Of a stretch of 64,000 nucleotides of DNA, positions 1 to 10,864 are shown piece after piece. Made by a program: the position numbers and the translations under genes. The notes below the pieces were generated by a model. The model made no database searches and had not been told where the DNA came from. It saw nothing but the letters and a program-made list of their open reading frames with translations. Location: positions 110,098,407-110,162,406 of the forward strand of contig CM056377.1 of the NCBI GenBank assembly GCA_029718625.1. The letters run 5' to 3'. Position 1 is the first letter of the stretch; the number at the start of each line of letters is the position of its first letter. This DNA is from Synaphobranchus kaupii (lineage: Eukaryota > Chordata > Actinopteri > Anguilliformes > Synaphobranchidae).

Positions 1-2
1 AA

Positions 3-1244
3 ACGTACGATGGCGCAGCTGTCATGGCATCCTCATTAAATGGGCTTCAGGCGAAAGTAAAAGCAGTCGCACCGCACGCAGAGTTTGTTCATTGCTATGC
101 TCACCGGCTCAATCTGGTGCTGAGTCAAGGAGCAAAATGCATACCCCAGGCCAAGATTTTTTTTGCTACTTTGTCGGGATTTTCCGCATTTTTCACGAAG
201 TCAACGAAGCGGATGCTTTTTTTGGAGGAAAGTGGTTGCTCTAGGCTGCCAAGAAATGCTCCAACACGCTGGAACTTTTCATCGCGGATTGTCAGCACAG
301 TAGCAAATAACCACGAGAAGCTGCTTAGGACCTTTGAGAGGATGCTTGAATCTGAGATGGTGAGAGAGGACGACACAATCAATGCTGCAAATGGGTTCAT
401 CAGAACATTGGAGGATTTTAATTTTGTTTTTATGTTGCTGACCTATGAGCAGATTTTGTCTGAGACAGATGTGGTTTTTGATATTGTGCAACAGAAGGCC
501 ACAGATGTTGTCTTTTGCAAAGCAAGGATTGACTCTCTTCTGTCCTTTGCAATGGAGAAGAAGTCTGATGCATCATTTCATATAATCTATGAAAAGGCTG
601 TTGGCATGACAGAGGACCCGGAACATCATCCCAGGAAAAGACGACGCCTAGGAACAGGCTCACAGGCTCAGGATCCCAAGCAGCACTACATGGATGTGTA
701 CATGGCTGTCTTGAACAACTTAATTGAGCAGATCACTCAGCGTTTTGCTAACATGGAAAACATGCGCTTCCTTGAGCTGCTCAATCCAGCAAAGTTTGAG
801 GACATGGCGATAAACTTCCCCTTTGAGGCATTTTATTGTCTGTTGAAAGGCTACGGGCATTTCTTTGATTCAGACAGGCTGAAGGCAGAGTTACAAGTTC
901 TTTACTCTGACAGTGGGCTTCATACCAACAAGGGAAAACTCTGTGACCTCATTGCATTTTTTAAAAGTACTGAGCTGGACAAGGCAATGCCACAGGCTTT
1001 TCAACTCATGTGCTTAACTGCGACAATTGGAGTTACCTCAGCTGGTGTGGAGAGAAGCTTTTCATGTCTGAAGCGCTTGAAAACATACACACGCAATACC
1101 ATGGGACAAGAACGACTAAGGAACTTGGCAGTGCTTGCAATTGAGCGAAAAATAATCAAGTCGTTGGAAAAAAATCCTTGCTGGTATGACAGAGTGATTG
1201 ACAACTTCACCAAGAAAAATAGGAGGGCAGAATTAATTTACAAG
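3..1244 (+). CDS. hAT-superfamily transposase, C-terminal part (5' end outside the window)
   Basis: The frame is open from base 3, so the ATG at 24 is internal. The first residues read TYDGAAVMAS, the block that carries the first catalytic Asp of hAT transposases. HCYAHRLNLVLS and TRWNFSSRIVSTV follow, as in ZMYM1-like hAT proteins. The C-terminal third (about residues 330-400) is a hATC dimerisation domain with TSAGVERSFSCLKRLKTYTR. A basic patch (PRKRRRL) lies mid-protein. The open frame runs to 1307, but the last 20 residues do not look like the family and a splice donor (caag|gtgaga) stands at 1244/1245, so the exon probably ends there. No stop or frameshift breaks the visible 1.2 kb, so the copy is fairly young or a domesticated gene. 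The N-terminal zinc finger is not visible. Confidence 0.85.
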
Positions 1245-1307
1245 GTGAGAGGAAGATGTAGTATTTTTGCTTATATCTTAAATTTGATTTTTAAAATATA
1301 TTACTAA

Positions 1308-1737
1308 GAATTAATTTATTTAACATTTATTGCAGTAATAATGTATAACTACAGTTAGTTGAAATGTGATAGCCTAAGTGAAGTTAACTAAAATAAATCT
1401 AATAAGAATTGAACCAAACCATTATTTTCCTATAACATATGTACCAGGTCACTGGTAACTGGTTTTTCTTAGTGTAGAGGACACAGGAGTTAAATGTAAT
1501 TTAAATATGGATTAGATTTTGCAGGTTTTCATAACAAGTTATAGCCATATTAATCATTTTTTGTATTTTGCATTTTGTAGTAAAATAGCATGATCGTCAG
1601 GAGGTGAGGAAAGCAGTCAGTAAGAAAGGATGTCATCAGGAGATGAGAAGTGTCAGATTTGGAAAATGAAAGGGAAAGGGAAGGAAAACGGTGTAGCCTA
1701 GATAGGCCAGCTTAGCCTTCCTATCTTGTGAAGCAAG
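1308..1737. other. AT-rich stretch, no gene seen
   Basis: Downstream of the hAT exon. I see no coding potential or recognisable repeat. It leads into the minisatellite. Confidence 0.5.
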
Positions 1738-2928
1738 CTCAGAAGTCCAGCTCAGCCTGCCTGTTTCACTAACAGCAGCCTCCTCAAGTTCAGCTCAGCC
1801 CTCCTCAGGTCTAGCTCAGCCCTCCTGTGTCACTCACAAGCAGCCCTCCTCAGGTCCAGCTCAGCCCTCCTCAGGTCTAGCTCAGCCCTCCTGTGTCACT
1901 CACAAGCAGCCCTCCTCAGGTCCAGCTCAGCCCTCCTCAGGTCCAGCTCAGCCCTCCTCAGGTCTAGCTCAGCCCTCCTGTGTCACTCACAAGCAGCCCT
2001 CCTCAGGTCTAGCTCAGCCCTCCTGTGTCACTCACAAGCAGCCCTCCTCAGGTCTAGCTCAGCCCTCCTGTGTCACTCACAAGCAGCCCTCCTCAAGTCC
2101 AGCTCAGCCCTCCTATGCCACTCACAAGCAGCCTTCCTCAGGTCCAGCTCAGCCCTCATCAATTCCAGCTCAGCCCTCCTATGCCACTCACAAGCAGCCC
2201 TCCTCAAGTCCAGCTCAGCCCTCCTCAGGTCTAGCTCAGCCCTCCTGTGTCACTCACAAGCAGCCCTCCTCAGGTCCAGCTCAGCCCTCCTCAAGTCCAG
2301 CTCAGCCCTTCTGTGTCACTCACAAGCAGCCGCCCTCAGGTCCAGCTCAGCCCTCATCAATTCCAGCTCAGCCCTCCTGTGTCACTCACAAGCAGCCCTC
2401 CTCAGGTCTAGCTCAGCCCTCCTGTGTCACTCACAAGCAGCCCTCCTCAAGTCCAGCTCAGCCCTCCTCAGGTCCAGCTCAGCCCTCCTCAGGTCTAGCT
2501 CAGCCCTCCTGTGTCACTCACAAGCAGCCCTCCTCAAGTCCAGCTCAGCCCTCCTCAGGTCTAGCTCAGCCCTCCTGTGTCACTCACAAGCAGCCCTCCT
2601 CAAGTCCAGCTCAGCCCTCCTCAGGTCTAGCTCAGCCCTCCTGTGTCACTCACAAGCAGCCCTCCTCAGGTCCAGCTCAGCCCTCCTCAGGTCCAGCTCA
2701 GCCCTCCTCAGGTCTAGCTCAGCCCTCCTGTGTCACTCACAAGCAGCCCTCCTCAAGTCGAACTCAGCCCTCCTCTGGTCCAGCTCAGCCCTCCTGTGTC
2801 ACTCACCAGCAGCCCTCCTCAAGTCCAGCTCAGCCCTCCTGTGCCACTCACAAGCAGCCTTCTTCAGGTCCAGCTCAGCCCTCATCAAGTCCAGCTCAGC
2901 TATCTTGTGTCACTCACAAGCAGTACAA
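1738..2928 (+). repeat. Minisatellite with interleaved ~21-bp and ~45-bp units
   Basis: A short unit (CTCAGCCCTCCTCAGGTCCAG) alternates with a longer one in which TGTGTCACTCACAAGCAG is added. The order of short and long units is irregular, and point variants (GGTCCAG, GGTCTAG, AAGTCCAG) recur in blocks, which is the pattern left by unequal exchange. Frames are open for short distances only, so I do not call a protein. It follows the hAT exon by about 0.5 kb. Confidence 0.9.
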
Positions 2929-2934
2929 ATTGTA

Positions 2935-4678
2935 CACTTAAGTTGATATTTAAATTTTAATTAAATAACATTTAAACTGCCTATGAAATGTTTTTGCCCA
3001 GTATTTGCACTTAAAATATGCAATTGCACTTGAGATACTCTGCATATTTACTCTTGAAAAACTGCTGAATAAATATGTTAAATGTATATTGTCTTTGTTT
3101 TCATTTAAGTTTACCCAATTCAAATATTGTCTGTTTTTATAGGTGTGGTGAAATGACAGTTAAAATGTCAACTTTACAGAAGTGTAAATCTACAGTAAAT
3201 TGCTGACTACTGAGTTGCACTATTACAGTTGATATGTCAAAATACAGGTGATTACTGTAATTCTACAGCAGCATATCACAGTAATTCCATGGTCAGGTTG
3301 ACTGAAATTGCAGCACACAGTTATTTCATAAAGATTTACTGATAATACGATATGGAAATTACTGTGAAAGTAATGCAATTAGTAGCCAGAAATTTACTGT
3401 AAATTTAAAGTGAACTATTTTACAGTGTGTATTTTACAATGGGGGGGGGGGGGTGTGTTTGGGGTTTGCTTCACCAAAAATTTTGGTCAGCAGCCGCCAC
3501 TGATGTAAGGCTATAGCTAGGCTACAATAGCTTACCTAAAGCTGCCACAAGCGTTGCCCCACTGTAGCCTACTTTTGAGCCTGTTTTTTTTTTTTTTTGC
3601 TCTCTGTCTTCTTATTTAATGTACCGTTACATTAATTTAGAGGTCGGTCAATAGTTGGACCGAAGAAAGCACAACCAAATGCGTCCTCGGGTGCTTACGT
3701 GAAAACCCAGTAGAAAATACTGGGGAAAACTAATTTCTCACAGGAAATAACAGAATTTTACCGGACATGTCAATTCGCACGGGATTGCTTTAACCTGGGG
3801 TAATTTTTACAGGACATTTAACAGTAGGTAAAAGACTCCGGAATCTTTACTGGCGCGGGAGCGCGCAGTCCGTAAAAGTTACGGACATGGCAGATTCAGA
3901 CGGGTCTAAAATAGCGGGGCTCCTCCGGTAATTATTACATTACCCCACCTCCCCCTGTAAAACTTATCCCGTCCGAATAGGGCTTAAGGCGGAAATGATA
4001 AAAGAACAGTCCAATGAGCTCCAGCTGGTTGCTCCACCACCCAATCAATGATGATCGAGGTCAGACCAGACCAGACCTGTTCACCGCAGATCTTACATGC
4101 TGTTGAACGATCGTGCCTATTAAATTATGTATCTCTGCGTTATTTCTTTAGGTAATGTTGTGTTAATCTACATAATGTAAAAGCTAACTTACTGATATTA
4201 AGATTGCTGAGTGCTTTCTCCCTGTCACGCAGTAGGCTATGAGGAGTAGCAGCAGCGCCGATGTTAGATCTATTTCCTGACTACTATCTGCAACAAATGT
4301 GATTGAATGTTTGCCGTCTCGATTAAGCGATTGAGCATCTTCTCATCGGATAGGCTAAGCCTAGAAGGCCATGCATGAATTATGATTTAAAAAGCAGAAT
4401 TCGGCTATAGCTACCATAGGTAAATTACAATACTACAACCTCCTTTACAATTTCTCCATTTCAGTGGCGCAGTGCTTCGCTCTATGCACCAGGGTCGTGT
4501 TTTCAATTCACAATATATTGTTTTGTTGCATTTTAAATGCGTTCTGGGTGTGGGTGTTTTGTTCCACTACATTCAATTAACCAGTCCCTCTGCCTTGCTG
4601 AATAAAATTAATGCTATTGTGTTTCAACACATGTCCACTAGGTGGCATTCAGACACCTTTCAGTGGTAGTGTGTAGTC
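2935..4678. other. Intergenic, fragments of unnamed repeats
   Basis: No gene is seen. At 3120-3440 the motif ttacagtaaatt and its complement recur, which suggests an old palindromic MITE. There is a G run near 3441-3452 and a T run near 3585-3598. The segment about 3690-3980 is rich in short GC palindromes (for example gcgcgggagcgcgc) and may be another non-autonomous element. I cannot name either. Confidence 0.4.
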
Positions 4679-4845
4679 CAGGGGTAGGGAACCCTTGTCC
4701 TGGAGAGCCGCAGGGTCTGCTGGTTTTTGTTTTCACCTTACATACAGCAACTACTTAAAAGAAACCAGGCGAGGTGAGTTAACTGTGTAATCAACTGCTT
4801 TAATTGATCAATTAAGTGGGGAGTAACAACTAATACCAGCAGACC
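4679..4845. repeat. hAT-like short interspersed repeat (MITE fragment)
   Basis: It starts with CCAGGGGTAGGGAACCC and TCCTGGAGAGCCGCAGGGTC, wording seen in a common family of fish non-autonomous hAT elements. The right side carries ccagcagaccctcc, the complement of gggtctgctgg on the left. A clean target duplication was not found. Confidence 0.45.
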
Positions 4846-4948
4846 CTCCGATTTGTCGTTGTGTTTTGTACCTGTCCGCTTCCGTACACAAATACTATTC
4901 ATTTTCTGAATGCAACATTTTGAAAATAATAAAATGGTAAATGTGGTA

Positions 4949-6103
4949 TGTGCAAAAGTTTAGGAGCCCTTCCAGTTGATCAATTAATACTTTTTCTGAA
5001 GGTCTCAACACGTTATTGACTTGTTAGGCCTTAAATTAAGCCAGATGAAGACAATTCCAGAGCTTAATAAATACTCTTAACCCTTCTAACCTCTCAAGGT
5101 TTTGTACCTTCTCTCAGTAACCATGGGTTCCTCTAAGCAAAACCCTCATGTCCCTGCAAAGGACCTGCAGAAAGGTTTAGCTGACACCTGAGTATTGGTG
5201 CACTGTCCACTGTGCAGTGTTGCTTACACAAAAATGATCTGCATGAAAGAGTTGTCAGAAGGAAACCTTTCCTGCGATCTCATCTGAAGTATGCAACACA
5301 ACACAACTGCATCAGTCAAACCTTTTAATAAAGCTCTGTGGAATGAAGAAACAAATTAAACCCTTTGGCCACAATCACCAAAGAAAGAAAAATGGGGAAG
5401 CATTTGAAGAAAATAACGCTTTGCCAACCGTTAAGCATTGGTTGGATCTATTATGTTTTGGGTTTATGTGGCAGCCAGTGCAGGAAATATTGTGCGAAAG
5501 GAAGGAAGAATTGATTCAACTAAAAGTCCTCGAAGCTAAAGGTAATGTCCCAGAGTTAGTGATGAAATTGAATCTGGAAAGAGGTTGGATATTTCAACAA
5601 GACAACTATCCAAAACATATCTCAAAATCGACCATGAACTCCTTAAAGGAACAAAAGATTTTGGGAATGGCCTTCACAATACCCAGACTTGAATAGTATT
5701 TGAAATCTGTGGGGTCAAACATGCAGTGTATGCAGCATGCAGTGTACACAGCAAGACCTCTGAATATTTCTCAACTAGAATGGTTCTTCTGCAAGAAAGA
5801 GTGGAAGAAATTCCTACAGCAAGAATAGAAATGGTGGAATACTGTGATTTCTAACAAAGGAAATGTTACTAGTAAGTGCTAATTGACAGGTAGCCCAAAC
5901 CATTGCACATGCCCTGTTTACTATTTATATTTTATTTTTTAAATGCAGAAAATAAAAAAGTAATTGTGCATTGAAATTTACAGAAATATGTCATGTTTAA
6001 GTTTGTTCTCTGCAGAGGTTCTGTTAACTTATTTTCAAATAGAGTAATCAACAAAATAATCAACAAAACATGCAAATTGACCTAGGGTGCCCAAACTTTT
6101 GCA
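4949..6103 (+). mobile_element. Degenerate Tc1-like DNA transposon in intron 6 of serpin copy 1
   Basis: The ends are inverted (left tgtgcaaaagttt, right aaacttttgca) and flanked by TA at 4947-4948 and 6104-6105. The internal ORF fragment at 5343-5696 resembles Tc1 transposase around the second catalytic Asp (WIFQQDNYPKH). Frameshifts and a lost C-terminus make it dead. The same insertion, shortened internally and broken by a Harbinger-like element, occurs at the matching intron site of serpin copy 2 (about 41034-41220), so it predates the serpin duplication. Confidence 0.85.
5343..5696 (+). pseudogene. Tc1 transposase remnant
   Basis: A 117-codon open piece of a Tc1/mariner DDE transposase. 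GEAFEENNALPTVKHW matches the usual 'GEAF.p.nt.PTVKHGGG' block. WIFQQDNYPKHISKS carries the second Asp of the DD34E triad. The glycine-rich segment before it is disrupted, and the frame is lost just where the third acidic residue (the 'WPSQSPDLNPIE' block) should follow. The protein cannot be active. Confidence 0.8.
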
Positions 6104-6392
6104 TACCATTGTATTCTTAGTTTACAACCTTAGTGATACTCACTTTATAACATATATAATGAACTATCTCCAATTGTGTGAACATTCTTTTACAGATGCT
6201 GTTCCATTTTCATAACATCATCTAACTTTAATATGTCCGTGGCTATACGAGTTGCACAAAAACAGTGATTGAAATGAAGCAACATAAATCTTTGCTTATG
6301 GAACTGTGGCTATTATTGGTTCATTGTCTGTCTTGATATTGTTTATTTATTGCAAAGTGTATCTGAAAGCTCTGCATTCTGCACTTTGTCAG

Positions 6393-7152
6393 AAAGTAAG
6401 CCAGTGCAGGTGATGCAACAGACGGACACGTTTGGTTTGGCGACCATTCCAGAGGTCAATTGTCAGATTCTGGAGATGCCTTACAAAGGTAAAGAGCTGA
6501 GCATGCTCATTCTACTGACCCAAGAGATTGAGGATGACTCCACAGGACTTGTGAGGGTAAGACTGAAGTTTGTGTACAAGGACTTAATGGCTTTGTCATC
6601 TACAATAATGCCTACAAGGCAATCAAAACAATACCCAGTGGTTTCGAACAGAGTATTAGAACATGTGGTATGTTATATTATATTATATAGAGTTGTTTGA
6701 AGCCCTCACTCACAATTGGAACAATGACTTATTGTCTTCTACAGTTGGAAAGGGAGCTCACGTACGAGAAGCTCATTGAGTGGACACAGCCTGACATGAT
6801 GGAGAATACTCAGATAAATGTGGCTCTGCCAAAGTTCAGAATGGAAGAGACATATAACCTTGAAGACATTCTAGTCGGTTTGGGAATGAAGGATGCCTTC
6901 GATGTGTCCAGAAGCGACTTCTCTGGCATGTCTCCCAGCAATGGACTGGTGGTGTCCAAAGTGGTGCACAAGTCCTTTGTGGAGGTGAATGAGGAGGGCA
7001 CAGAGGCCGCTGCTGCCACTGGCGTCCTCATTGAGGTGCGAAGTTTACCTATGCCACCACCAACTTCGTTCATTGCAGACCATCCCTTCCTGTTCATCAG
7101 ACACAACCCTACTCAGAGCATCCTCTTCTATGGGCGTCTCTGCTCCCCTTGA
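6393..7152 (+). pseudogene. Serpin B copy 1: last two exons, 4-bp loss at an exon start
   Basis: The penultimate exon is 6393-6556 and the last is 6745-7152 (stop TGA). They read as clade B serpin: [20 protein letters not shown], then [20 protein letters not shown] and the C-terminal block ending FYGRLCSP. The matching exon in copy 2 starts aatgaaagtaag after its AG. Here the four bases aatg are missing, so the exon is 164 instead of 168 bp, and reading from the usual phase-0 acceptor meets TGA after a few codons. One Phe codon is also gone in HPFLF-IRHN. The reactive loop still reads [18 protein letters not shown] with Arg-Ser at predicted P1-P1'. Exons 1-6 are not found in 1-6300 and may lie upstream. 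An alternative acceptor could rescue the frame, so 'pseudogene' is likely, not proven. AATAAA is at 7443-7448. Confidence 0.75.
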
Positions 7153-7646
7153 AGTTTTAAGCTCTGCAGTTTCCAGTTATAAGCTGCAGTCTAAATAAAG
7201 GATGTCTATGTTAAATCGCTCCACAATTCTTTTTGCCTAAAAAATATGTAATTGACTAAATCTTGTTTAATTTTTATCTGCTTTGCAGAACTTGGACAAA
7301 CTGCTGCAGTACATTGTATTCATTCATGTCCATTGTATCATCTTTGAAGTTTACTACTGGCTCAATATCAAATATTGTTTATGCCTGTTCACCGAGCAAC
7401 TAAAAATAACATGCAATAGCCAATATATTTCACATTTGTGAAAATAAAAGACAAGTTTACTGTGTGGGTTTCTTTATTAACCTGATCAGCTATTGTATCA
7501 GAGGAATACTTTTCATGCACAGCAGGTACAGGAAGACTGCTAATCAACTGGAGATGTTACTTTAGCGTGACAATCATGCCAGTAAAAACTCCATATCGGA
7601 CTAAAACTGTGATTGATGATGCGCCACTTGATTCATTAAATCCAGT
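7153..7646 (+). other. 3' UTR and downstream flank of serpin copy 1
   Basis: It contains a poly(A) signal AATAAA at 7443-7448 and aligns by eye with the flanks of copy 2 (42259-42670) and copy 3 (52455-52985). After the LTR pair the same homology to copy 3 resumes at 10231-10440. Confidence 0.7.
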
Positions 7647-7651
7647 GTTTT

Positions 7652-9117
7652 TGTCATGAACCTGAATACGGGCTGGACCCAAATGCAATGACCAGGAGGC
7701 AGAGGGACAGAAAAAGGTAGTTTATTATAGCTTGGGGCAGTCCCAAGCTGTACATAGATTACAAGCAGGAAAACAATAGAGATTCTCCGGGACTTCACTT
7801 TGCTCCAAGCCGGAGCTGGACTTGAACTGGAACGCAGAATGTTCCAAGCCGGAACTGGACAGGACGGGGAACTGGATCGGATCACACCGGAACTGGACTA
7901 ACTGGAACACTGGGTTGTTCCAAACCGGAACTGGACTTGGTACGGGACACTGGATGTTCCAAACCGGAACTGGATCGGGTCAAATTGGAACTGGACCAGA
8001 CTGGGACACTGGGTTGTTCCAAACCGGAACTGGACTGGACAGGAACTGGATCGGGTCAAATTGGAACTGGACCAGACTGGAACACTGGATGTTCCAAACC
8101 GGAACTGGATCGGGTCAAACTGGAACCGGACAAACTGGAACACTGGAATGTTCCAGACCGGAACTGGACTGAGCGGGTCTCAGGAATTGTTCCAAACCGG
8201 AACTGGACTTAGCGGATCTGGATAGACGGGACGGATAGGGGGAGCGCTAGGCATCCAATAAATAAGCTTCGAACTTGACTCCTGAAGCGAGGGAGGACAT
8301 AAAGCACAGACAACCGGTTATGGAAATACATGAAATTTAGAGGAGGGGAAACCGGGGTGTACTGTTAACAGGTAACCAGGTAATTGAAGCAGAGGAAGGG
8401 GTAGCGGCAGAATACGGCAGGGCAGTGCAGCGGACCTCAGGCCGGCCCGGTAGAGGCAGCAGGGCAACAGCAGTAGATGCCACCGGAACCGTAACAATGG
8501 CGGTAGGCACGGCCGGACAGGAACCACTGTAGAATGGAGGAGCAGAACGCCCCGCTGTGGGCGCAACGTCAGGAGGGAGCGGAGGTACCGCAACACAATC
8601 AGGGAGTAGCGCACAACTGCAGACTGGCAGAAACAATAGAGTGGTGGTTAACGAGACAGGCAAAGCGCGGCAGGTAGGACCGCAGATAAACAGGACAGAC
8701 TAGCAAACAACAGTAGGCAGTGTGCATTTAAGCACCGAGACAGAACCAAACTGTAGCAAGATAAACAGATAAGGGAATTCTAGACCAGGATACAAACGAA
8801 ACAACATTAACGAACTGGCGCTGAATAGCAACCAGCAGGAGGGTTAAATAGGGAGTGAGATTGGAAACAATTAAGAAAGCGTGCAACTGTAAGCGTGGGT
8901 AATTGAACAGAGCGGAGTGTGAGGAATGCATGCTGAAATGGAGAAAGGAGATAGGCTGAGACAGGAGTGGGGAAAAGGAGTGAAACAAACGGAGGGAACA
9001 CGCCCAGTCTGCAGCAAGGGGGAAAACACGGACAATGGGAATCAAACATGACACGGAGGGAAAGGGCAAAACACGGAAAACGGACAGGATGGGAACGGAA
9101 CGGGAACGGAACGTTAC
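7652..9117 (-). mobile_element. LTR, reverse orientation, left member of a head-to-head pair
   Basis: It starts TGTCATGAACC and, read on the - strand, runs from a U3-type TGTAACGTTCCG end (9117) to a U5-type end at 7652. It shows a reverse poly(A) motif (tttatta near 7720), a TATA-like ctatttaaccc near 8845 and an internal array of variants of CCAGTTCCGGCTTGGAAC at about 7805-8215. It is the same family as the solo LTR at 13598-14999. No internal retroelement genes accompany it. Confidence 0.75.
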
Positions 9118-10230
9118 TGTAACGTGTTCCTTCTGTTTGTTTCACTCTTTTCCCCCACTCCGGTTTCAACCTATCTCCTTTCCCCGTTGCTGCATGCATT
9201 CCACACTTGTCAATTAGTCAATCACCCTCGGTTACATTCCGCACGCTTTCCTTATTGTTTTCAATTTCACTCCCCTATTTAACCCTCCGGCTGGCTGCTA
9301 TTCAGCGCCAGTTTGTTACCGTTCGCCGTTTGTATCCTGGTCCTTTGTTTCCCTGTCCTGTGCCCTAAAGAGTCTTCAGTTGGTTAGACTTTGTGCTTAC
9401 TGCTCTAACCTGCTGTTGGTATTTTACTAGCCCTGTCTGTTTGCGGTAGTTTCTGCCTGATCTGTGTCTTAATTACCAGCTTCCATTGTGTCTGCCAGTC
9501 TGTAGCTGTGAACCACTCCCTGTTTGTGTGTTGCGGTACCTCTGCCTCCATCTGACGTTGCGCCCGCAGTTGGGTGTTCTGCCTTTCCACCCTACAGTGG
9601 TTCCTGTCCGGCCGTGGCTACCACCATTGCTGCGGTTACGGTTCCAGCCTCCACTGTGGCCCTGATGCCCCAACCGGGCCAACCTGAGCTCCGCTACACT
9701 GCTCTGCCTTGCCGTATCCAGCCTTATCCCTTCCTCTGCGTCCAGTTCCAGCCCAGTTCCGGTCTGGAACATTACCGTGTTCCAGTGTCCCAGTTCTAGT
9801 TCAAACCGCTCCAGTTTCCGGTATCAAGTCCAGTTCCGGTTTCAAACAACGCCACGTTCCCGTGATCCAGTTCCTGTTGGACCTTCCGGTCCAGAACCAG
9901 TCCAGTTCCGGTGTGGAACTCCCGTCTCCCGTATCAAGCCCAGTTCCGGCTTGGAACAACTCCATGTTCCCGTGATCCAGTTCCTGTACCCCGTTCCAGT
10001 TTCCCGTCCTGTCCAGTTCCGGCTTGGAACTTCCTGTGACTATCCAAGTCCAGCTCCGGCTTGGAGCAGTTCCAAGCACCGGAGAAACTCCCTAACCACC
10101 CTTTTACTATTGTGTTAAATCTGTGTACGGCTTGGGACTACCCCAAGCTCCTTAATAAATCTCCTTTTCTGTCCCCCTGTCTCTGGGTCGTTGCATTTGG
10201 GTTCAGCCCGTGTTAGGTTCGTGACAGTTA
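9118..10230 (+). mobile_element. LTR, forward orientation, right member of a head-to-head pair
   Basis: It begins TGTAACG directly at the U3 end of the left LTR and ends near GTGACA (10226) followed by gtta. Compared with the left LTR and the solo LTR it lacks about 130 bp just after the first 7 bases. It carries a TATA-like ctatttaaccc near 9275, the 18-bp GTTCC minisatellite at about 9745-10085 and aataaat near 10155. It is flanked on the right by GTTTT (10231-10235), the same 5 bases that precede the left LTR (7647-7651). Confidence 0.75.
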
Positions 10231-10440
10231 GTTTTGGCAGGATGAGTCATCTTGCAGTCAATCAAGATTTTTCACTTTTACTTGACGACTGAATTTCTTC
10301 ACATGCTTGATTTTCCCACTAGGCACTTATGCAGCGACGATCATGCTCCAGTCTCCATAGCTGATGCAGCTAAGTGTAGGCAAGCATGCACTCACTGAAA
10401 TGTGCTGTTGCCAGCTGCTTCTTTTCACATCACAGCACAC
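10231..10440 (+). other. Downstream flank of serpin copy 1, continued
   Basis: The stretch ggcacttatgcagcgacgatcatgc and its surroundings match 52985-53180 behind serpin copy 3. This shows that the LTR pair was inserted into duplicated serpin flank DNA. Confidence 0.65.
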
Positions 10441-10864
10441 TTCCATGATGGAGATGAATATAATACAGAGGGGTACAAGTTTATTAGGAAAGATAGATCC
10501 AGTAAGAGGTGGGGGTGTAGCCCTCTATGTAAAAGATCTTAATGTGCAGAAAATTCCAGAAATTGACCATCTCATGTCTAGCGAGGATATTTGCTTTAAG
10601 CTCATAGGGGAAAATGTGAAGGGATTAAATATAGGTGTATGTTACAGGCCGCCAGCTTCAGACAATAGTGTGAATACAATGCTATTTGGAAACATTAAAC
10701 AAGCTTTTCTAGGAGGCGAGACTGTTAGTATGGGTGACTTCAACTACCCTGCTATTCATTGGGAATTTGGGACAGGACAAGGAAAAAGTGAGGAAGAATT
10801 TCTGGATGTTGTAAATGACCATTTTCTGGCACAATACATTTGTCAGCCAAGAAGAGGGACATAA
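10364..10864 (+). pseudogene. LINE endonuclease domain fragment
   Basis: The first 40 codons of the open frame are serpin flank. From about 10455 the frame gives the middle of an exonuclease/endonuclease/phosphatase-fold protein with YRPPASD and GDFNYPAIHW. It stops at 10864 in QPRRGT, where the family continues into LDLVL. Truncated and inactive. Confidence 0.7.

Noticed and set aside
2730..2960. Frame with SLTSSPPQVQLSPP repeats
   Set aside because: Minisatellite translation, no start context and no flanking gene.
7822..8212. Frames with repeated GTG/NWT-type peptides
   Set aside because: Same minisatellite, reverse LTR.
8337..9199. Several 90-130-codon frames on the - strand
   Set aside because: They lie in LTR sequence; compositionally biased and not conserved in the sister LTRs.
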